From positions 1,175,501 through 1,239,500 of the forward strand of contig JALIZF010001938.1 in the NCBI GenBank assembly GCA_029948255.1: DNA of 64,000 nt, read 5' to 3'. The notes under the pieces are model-generated. The model was given only the letters and a program-made list of their open reading frames with translations. It searched no databases and was not told where the DNA came from. The stretch's first letter is position 1, and every line of letters starts with the position of its first letter. This stretch comes from Telmatactis stephensoni. Lineage: Eukaryota > Cnidaria > Anthozoa > Actiniaria > Isophelliidae. This document shows positions 57,901 to 64,000 of this stretch, piece by piece. The position numbers were made by a program, and so were the translations under genes.

Positions 57901-60900
57901 CAAATAGTAATTGAGGAAATATAAAGAAAATATGCTACACAACGTCCATTAAGCATACTAGAATTGCAACACACCAAAAGAGAAGCACAAGGCTGCATAA
58001 CCCTTTTTTTGACAAAGAGTTTAATAATGTATGTCTGCTCTGCATGAATCAATCAGAGCATGAATAACAATTACTTCATAATTGGTGGGTGTGTGTGTGG
58101 GGGGGGGGGACATTGTAAAAGGATCAGGTATGCTAGTCATATCTCTTAGGGGTTAAAATCTGGCATTTGGATACTCAATTTGGTATCTTTTAGGGTATTA
58201 AAATCGAAGTTTAGAGTTTTAGCATTTCCTGGTCTCTCTTAGGGTATCATTAAAGAGCTCATCGCTTACTTTCTTGTTCTCAAATGGAAGAAATTTGCCC
58301 AACAAAAGTGTGTTGACCATTCAATTTTATATTCATCATGATAATAATATTCATTAGCTTGTTATCGCTGGTATCTCTCAGGGGTTAAAAATGGTCAAGC
58401 CACACCCTGCTTAAAAGACTTCGGGTATCTTTTAGGGAGATTTTTAAAATTTTCCAACAAGCATATAACCTGATCCTTTTACAATGGAGTTCCCCCAGGG
58501 TCTTTGCTTCTTCACTTGACAAAGTTAGACTCCCAAATGGGAAAAAGTCTTTCTTTATAATCCATTGAGGTAATAAACACAGACAACTCCAGTCTACTGA
58601 AGTAAATTTGTGTAAGCTGCACTTCACTTTGAACAATTGCTTTTGCTTTGAACAAGTGCAGTTTGAGGTACAAACTCCTACTAAAAAATAATAGCCATAG
58701 TGAGTCAGAAAATATTCTTTTATGTATGGATATTTCTTTGTTCTTTGTTTGGTACTAGCAATTTGCACTGCAGTGCAAATGTTTTTTCCTGACATGTTAG
58801 TGATTAACATCATTTAATTCTCTCAGCCAATCAGATTCAAGAAATTTTTTCATGTATATAATCACGTCCGTTATAAATAAAGTTTATTTACATTACCATG
58901 AAAAGAATTGAAAAGCAATTGTTTAATAAGATTTCCTTGTGGGAATTCAGTAACAATGATCAGATAATCATAATCAATATGTAGTAGTGTATATGTATAT
59001 ACCTTTGACTGGATAACATGCTGACGAACAACTTTGCTGCGATCTATACCCTTGATTCCAAACACAACCTTCACATTCACCAGTGAGTCTAGTATAGGCT
59101 TGTCTACTGGTTTACAAGGTTTAAAGCATGGATCAGCTGGTAGTGTTGGTGATGTTTTATCATCAATGCCATTGTTTCCACCTATAATAGAAGTGAGGGT
59201 TATCAGCCTGAAGGGGTTATATTATGTTTTATCATCAATGCCATTGTTTCCACCTATAATAGAAGTGAGGGTTATCAGCCTGAAGGGGTTATGTGTGATA
59301 TATTCACATAACCCCAGCACCCTCGCGTGCAGACCTCGGTGAATATATCACATAACCATGAGCTGGAGGCCAATAAATGACTAAATATTTTTACATTGGT
59401 GAGGTTTTCGAAAATAGAAATTTCATAAATGTCTAAAACAGAGAAATTTATATTAATTGTTGAATTATGACAGTTCAACATGCAGAGTAAAACATACAAG
59501 TGCACCAAATGCATCCCACACATGTAAAAGTGTGTAAAAGATCATATGGATTGGTTATCAAGTTTGTATTGTTTCCAACCAGGCCAATTGTAAGAGCCTG
59601 TAATTAGGACATGTATTAATAGACCATCAGTTCCCTGATTTGCAACATTTCAGTGTGAGGGGAATATACAGTAGTATACAAGGTGAATAAGTCATATCTT
59701 CCCTAGCATACTAATATATAATCCCCTTGCTAAATATATAATTAGTTCTTTATTCAAAGCAGGGGTTATGCCGTACATTCAACTGTGAAGAACAAAGAAA
59801 ACTGAACCAATGTAAATATAATGTTAGTAATTAACCTTTTTAATAAATAGTATAAATAGATAAATAAATATGGTGTAGCTCATCACCCCTCCTTGCAGCA
59901 CAAGTGCTGAATTACGAAGGGTGCAGCTCGCCGTGATCGCGTTGAAGGTATGCAAGGGTGCTTTCATTATGAGACAGGTCCATATTTACACACACACACA
60001 CACATTATAAAAAGCAGACACGACCCATCTCCAATACAGAGCACAGCTTAGATCAAAACTAGTTCGTTTTTACTGAGGGAGGCTTCAAAACCATTGTATC
60101 TGGAGAAAAAAACTCAAAGCAAAGGAGAAAATGAACAAGAAACTCATTAAGCCACTTTGAAATAGATGTATAGTGAGTACTTTTATAGGTCAGGGTACAA
60201 GAAACAGAGTTCTTACCATTGCTATTTTTGGTTGGTGAGTGAAGAGGAATGTTATTTCCTGCAACAGAAAAACAAATTTTACAACACTTGATACTAATCT
60301 CGCGATCTGATTGGTTGATTAGAGTGTGTCAATAAGAGGACAGACACACTGCTGATGCGTTTCAGCGCGCACGCTCGTTCTGTTGCCCTGTTTGAAAAGG
60401 ATTTTTTTAACTTTTATCTCAAATAATTGTAAGTTGTAAAAAACGAATTGAAGATGGTTTTGATCTGTCTGTCCTCTTATAGACACACTCTTGACGTCAT
60501 AAAATGTTCAAAACTTTGCAGTGAAACCACTTGCTGCGCTCGTGATTCCACTGCAAAGTTTTGAACATTTTATGACATCAAGAGTGTGTCAACAAGAGGA
60601 CAGACAACTCAAAACCATCTTCAATTTGTTAAACAGAACATGGAAAACATTTTTCTGAAAACATTTTGCTGAACAATGTACAGGATATAAGAGCAAAAAT
60701 ATGTAATCCATTTAATCATCTACAATTGAGGCCAAACTACAAAATAGATAGTAAGTTATACCTACCAGGTGTGGTTGGTACTTGTCTTGGTGTGGTTACA
60801 TGATCTGTTATTGGAGACTTGGATGTCAGTCTTGCTATTGTTTGTTGTCTTGTTGATCTTCCATGTGGAGTTGCTGTAAGGTTGATAGTACTAGCCTTTG

Positions 60901-62137
60901 TACTTGTACTCAGTGTAGTAGACCTGATAAGTATGCAACATTATCATTTACAGTGGTCTCTAGATTGAATGTGTACTTAACAACTATTTTTGTTGAAGTG
61001 TGACCTGTGAATTTCAAAGTCTAGTCTGGAAACTAGTATTCTTACGGATGCATGGTAATGGAATCACTGGACTGAAACAAATGGAGATTGTGACAATACA
61101 ATGTAACCATAAAAAACTTGCATTTATGAGCAAAATTGTAAAACTTTGAATTTTCTTCTTAAATATGAGTCATCTTCTCCTATTACAGAGTCAAAATTTC
61201 CATCTTTGTATCGTTTGCATAATTTGATTGACATACATCTGAATGCATGTTTTGAATGAAACTTGTACATGTCATACTTCATTTCTTCATCTGATGCTTC
61301 GACTTAGAACTAGGCAGCTTTCTACTGTTCTGTGGCATTTCATCTTTCCCACAGCAGAATTTCTTGGTTTTCAGGTTGAAGATACATGGAATTGTATATC
61401 AACCTATGGATAACAGGTTTTGAAATAAAATGTACAAAAACTCTGTTTTGAAACACAGTTTCTTTAATAGATAATCACTGAGGCAGGCAGCATTCGTGGG
61501 TATAATGCAGGCAGCTGAGGGCGCAGCCTGAAGCTGCCTGCATTATACCCACGAATGCTGTGTGCCGAAGTGATTATCTTTTATAATTACTGGTCAACTT
61601 CATAACCACCAAAATCACCAAATTGTTTAAATTGAGGTATTTATTTATTTTTAAAAGTTGAAGTATTGTTTGAGTATGCGTAGTTCTGCTGATTTTGTAT
61701 CCCACACATTTTGATACCCGTGTTTGTCATAACAAAGAAAGGCTACGGTACTTAAATTCTGAATGGGGAGCTGGATTTTGAAAAGGCTCTGAAAAGTACT
61801 GTGACTGCTAGCTTAGTAGTTACATTACTTTATCATCCTGCAAATCTGGTTCCCCTGTAAGCAAAACACGCTGCATTATTATTAATAATGCTGTGGGATC
61901 ACAGAATCACACAGCATTATTTCGTTGGTATAATGCAGAGTGAAAACAATGAGTTTTGGTAAGAACAGTAATTATTTTTGTATAAAAATTAAGATCTCAT
62001 CCAATCATTGTTCATTGTTCAATTTAATCATTCATAAATCATTAAAAAATACCAAACAATTTTTGTGATCTTTTAAAAGATTTTTACAGGTGAGTTGGTT
62101 ACAGGTGAGTTGACTCTTGCGAGTTGAAAACCACCAT

Positions 62138-62168
<31 letters not shown>

Positions 62169-63038
62169 GAACTTTATTTAAGTGTCAAGGTGTTTAGCTT
62201 ACTAGCTAATTGGGGACACAGTTCATACCATGACACTGACAATAATATTAGTGCAGTCAATTTCACACACACACACACAGAAACTGTAGCTCTAAATCCT
62301 ACAATGATACCAAAGACATACATTACCTTGTAGTAGGGTTGGCTGTGGGCTTTGGTTTCTCTGATTTATGGGTAGTGGGTAGTTTAGTACCAAGAATTTT
62401 TTTATATCCTATACTAGTGGTAGGCTTCTCCGTAGTTTTAGGTGCTGCGGAAATCCAAGGAGTGGTAGCTTTACGAGCTGGTTTGGTGGGTGGCATTGTA
62501 GGTCCTGCACTGATGAAGTTTGACCCAGTTTCCATAACATCCTCACATATCTTACAATCATAATTGTCACCACTCATGTTGTATTTTAGGTCAAGTAGCT
62601 GTTGGAGATTAGAACCTTCTTTAAAAAATGCTGGTGGCCTTTGAGATGGAGTAATCTTTGTATCAAGATATGCACTACCACCAAGGAGTGCTATATAGAG
62701 AAAAAGCAAGCCATATCTACAGATGACTACAGGCTTTGTGTAGTAAAATAGACATAACTGTAGACCCGATCCACATATTACAGTTTGTTGACTTCTCCTC
62801 TCTCTACCATTGTTTTGCTGCTGTTCATGATTGGTTTGTAGCAAGGGCACGCAATCAGGATCACCTCCATCATCTGACATCCATAGCAAGTCTGAACTGT
62901 CATTGCTGTAGTTGTTTTCATCAGATGGGTTATCAGTAGTACCATCTGCTTGATCTGATGATTCTTCTTCATTCTCTTGGGATGATGGAAGGGTGCTTTC
63001 TACAACATTGTTTCCAGCAAGAAAATGTTCAATGTGCA
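48974..63038 (-). CDS. Dispatched-like RND transporter, C-terminal half, 8 exons (5' partial)
   Basis: Exons 5' to 3' on the minus strand: 63038-62327, 60923-60766, 60258-60217, 59181-59003, 57877-57554, 52077-51813, 50393-50221, 49336-48974 (stop TAA). All have GT-AG ends and matching phases. The first exon has an acidic Ser/Asn-rich stretch, a membrane segment (YGLLFLYIALLGGSAYL) and FFKEGSNLQQLLDLKYNMS with a C-x2-C. A Thr/Pro/Ser-rich insert fills the next two exons. VNVKVVFGIKGIDRSKV opens the second ectodomain. The last three exons give about five membrane helices, including the family motif VGTSVDYCVHLVDGY (GxxxD in TM10) and FGQILAINTAVSIVYTL. Dispatched proteins use RND transport to release cholesterol-modified Hedgehog; a DISP3-type or other role is equally possible. 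The sterol-sensing first half must lie beyond 63038. Confidence 0.85.
49434..49491. repeat. Hairpin
   Basis: CCTTTATGGGCATTTAAAAT and ATTTTATGCCCATAAAGG are inverted around a 15-20 nt loop, just upstream (minus sense) of the last Dispatched-like exon. Confidence 0.75.
49627..49814. repeat. Hairpin element
   Basis: Arms carry GCAATATAAAACG, TGTCTCTGTTCTGTGA and GAAGATGTAGAGCA with their complements. TTATATCAGAGGACAGAGAC nearby at 49571 is a further partial copy. Confidence 0.75.
50771..50796. repeat. Small perfect hairpin, 11-bp arms
   Basis: GCTGGTAGGCA and TGCCTACCAGC around TCTCT, immediately left of the large palindrome at 50810. Confidence 0.75.
50810..50916. repeat. Perfect 108-bp palindrome flanked by a 12-bp direct repeat
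   Basis: 50809-50862 is the exact reverse complement of 50863-50916 with no spacer. AATGTTTTCATA occurs directly on both sides (50798-50809 and 50917-50928), so this looks like an inserted hairpin with a 12-bp target duplication. It lies in the intron between Dispatched-like exons 52077-51813 and 50393-50221. Confidence 0.92.
51673..51803. repeat. Hairpin next to a splice donor
   Basis: AGCCTCCTCCGCAGGCAAC and GTTGCCTGCAGAGGATCCGG(AGGCT) are inverted. The right arm ends only about 10 nt from the donor of Dispatched-like exon 52077-51813. Confidence 0.7.
52257..53393. repeat. 32/36-bp satellite array, left block
   Basis: The first units (52257-52400) are divergent. Then 32-bp units (AGTACCCAGGGGATGTACAT then AGAGGATATTAC) run to about 52745, followed by 36-bp units that add GGGA (ending ACAGGGAGTACC). 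The 36-bp units are 12 codons long and so give open frames (STHGMYIEDITG) on both strands; these are not regarded as genes. The array lies within an intron of the Dispatched-like gene. Confidence 0.95.
53394..54559 (+). pseudogene. LINE reverse transcriptase fragment, frameshifted
   Basis: The first frame (to 54054) carries GAIFLDLKKAFDTVDHSIL, GVPQGTILGPTLFLLYINDL and the catalytic LYADDTSLNF. It stops at 54052-54054. The continuation is in another frame from about 54060 to 54559 with RAARIITSAPYD, HSLNWKTLKNKRLEQKA and VELWNSLPESIK, typical of the C-terminus of Jockey/CR1-group RTs. A few extra bases (AATT) at the break explain the shift. The upstream frame is open into the satellite only by chance. 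Non-functional. Confidence 0.88.
53394..54834 (+). mobile_element. 5'-truncated CR1/Jockey-type LINE inserted in the satellite
   Basis: Begins abruptly inside a satellite unit (GAGGATAT then AACCAATG) and ends in an (ATT)n tail before the satellite resumes. It encodes the RT fingers-palm and thumb but no endonuclease. Orientation is opposite to the host gene. No target duplication can be defined with confidence because the target is repetitive. Confidence 0.88.
54835..57490. repeat. 32/36-bp satellite array, right block
   Basis: Mostly 32-bp units to about 56095, with occasional 33-bp CAATAG variants, then 36-bp units to about 57440, then degenerate units. From 56095 the order of unit variants (GTATATAG, then CATAGAGGATCTT, then AGGGGATGTGC...) repeats the order seen from 52740 in the left block. 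Very long open frames on both strands reflect the 36-bp period. Confidence 0.95.
58098..58499. mobile_element. MITE with GGTATCTTTTAGGG-iterated core
   Basis: Ends GGGGGGACATTGTAAAAGGA(TCAGGTATGC) and the inverse near 58464-58499 are imperfect. GGTATCTTTTAGGG or close variants occur about five times between them. A half copy is at 22815-22992. It lies in an intron of the Dispatched-like gene. Confidence 0.75.
59152..59295. repeat. 72-bp tandem duplication spanning a splice acceptor
   Basis: The block from 59152 recurs at 59224 almost unchanged and includes the first codons of exon 59181-59003 plus its acceptor and adjoining intron, so there are two acceptors (59182-59183 and 59254-59255). 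Confidence 0.85.
60447..60625. repeat. Hairpin element
   Basis: ATTGAAGATGGTTTTGATCT, TGTCCTCTTATAGACACACT and AAAATGTTCAAAACTTTGCA are all mirrored on the right. A further AGAGTGTGTCAATAAGAGGA copy at 60330 belongs to the same family. Confidence 0.85.
61469..61580. repeat. Hairpin element
   Basis: AGATAATCACTGAGGCAGGC, AGCATTCGTGGGTATAATGC and their complements around GAGGGCGCAGCC. Intronic. A (GATA)n run lies at 62138-62167. Confidence 0.8.
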
Positions 63039-64000
63039 CTAGAGATATAAAGATATCATAATTATGTGGTAATCATAAATAGTCAATGGTTTTAACTTAG
63101 AGCACATTTTAGAAACCTATTATAACACTATGATATGGTGACAGTTTTACTAATTGGAAAACTAGACTGAAGGTATATATTATTTTAAGTTGCAGTTATA
63201 ACTATGGCAAAATTCTTAATAGGCTAATATTGTTTTACTACATTTGTACAATTATTGTAAATGTAGTTAATTTCCCTTTTGCTTAATTATTGAAAACTGA
63301 TTCAAACACATAACATAATTACTAGCCATGAACACAACTGATAAACACTACCCTCAAACCCTTTCTATCTATCACTGAATTACATGAGGGGAAGGAAGGG
63401 GCACTTACATTATACATATAAATATATTGTATTATTTCACTTCTTAAGAGCAAGTGCACGAGAAAGTCAAACAAAAGTGGAAATGAGATTTTTTGACCAG
63501 TGCCCTCATATTCTATGTGCAGTTAGGTTTCCTAGGGGGATGAACAAATCACGCTTACTTATGGCCGCCAGACGTCGTGTTGCCATGGTAATGGCAGCTG
63601 ACCAATTCAGCTACCGGCTCATGATTTGCTGCAAATTTTCACTCTCAATAAGATGAAATACATGGGTATAATACTCAGGTACAATTTTACCAATTTCAAT
63701 AAAAACTCACAGCTAAGTACAATCATTTCTATATTTTTAAAAAATGGTAAAAAGACGCTCTTAATTTATTTCTTGAATGAAAAATACGTTTCTCTTTGAC
63801 ATGGCCTATTGGCCATTTTTGCAAAGAGCAAAAATAGGTCAAATTGTGTTTGCGGTTTCTCCTAAAGTACTCTACCTTGAGAAATGTAATGAGCAGTATA
63901 AATTTCACTAAGATCAAAGTTTTGAAAAGTTGTAAAATCTTTTTGGGGAAACAAATATTTTGTCTACAACTCCTCAGCGAATTTGATGAAAATTTTCAAA
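63039..64000. other. Probable intron of the Dispatched-like gene
   Basis: The next upstream exon must end in phase 1. A donor-like AAG/GTAGAG near 63873 follows a hydrophobic frame (FILLITFLK) but has phase 0, so no exon was called. Confidence 0.35.

Noticed and set aside
61855..61940. Possible hairpin with GCATTAT ends
   Set aside because: Arms are short and AT-rich; not distinguishable from chance.

Overview
This window looks like nuclear DNA of an invertebrate metazoan, most likely a cnidarian (coral or anemone); that is an inference. The genes are split by GT-AG introns, the sequence is AT-rich, and foldback/MITE-like repeats are very dense. There is a DIRS-group tyrosine-recombinase retrotransposon, a CR1/Jockey-type LINE fragment and two single-exon animal microsomal P450 genes. 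No rRNA, tRNA or CRISPR structure was recognised.

Region 1-19.8 kb: a minus-strand multi-exon gene for an SFI1-repeat-like (centrin-binding type) protein. I reconstructed 15 phase-consistent exons from 16222 down to 1405, plus a candidate first exon at 19702-19773. One intron carries a complete DIRS-group element of the Ngaro/PAT architecture (5835-10993) with gag, RT-RNase H and tyrosine-recombinase reading frames. The same composite repeat without the element lies at 23055-23356 and serves as an empty-site reference. Other introns hold tetranucleotide arrays, a 180-bp tandem repeat and perfect inverted repeats.

Region 20-36 kb: two tandem, intronless cytochrome P450 genes (23757-25244 and 32461-33933) separated by gene-poor DNA. 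Short unassigned reading frames lie near 21.8-22.1 kb and 26.5-28.5 kb.

Region 39-46 kb: two plus-strand, two-exon genes for small secreted precursors of 90 and 76 residues. Each has a signal peptide, one basic two-cysteine core followed by a GRKR or GKR amidation/cleavage signal, a phase-0 intron and a short C-terminal tail. They are the best candidates here for something undescribed: single-disulfide, amidated peptides that could be neuropeptides or antimicrobial. The introns and surroundings are filled with non-autonomous DNA transposons, several with exact 8-bp target duplications and an unusual interior made of one reiterated short motif.

Region 49-63 kb: the 3' half of a minus-strand Dispatched-like (RND / sterol-sensing transporter family) gene, with eight exons reconstructed from 63038 down to the stop at 48974. 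The 5.5-kb intron between 57554 and 52077 is almost entirely a 32/36-bp tandem satellite, interrupted by a 5'-truncated, frameshifted LINE. All exon-intron structures were read by eye from splice sites and reading phase, without transcript data.
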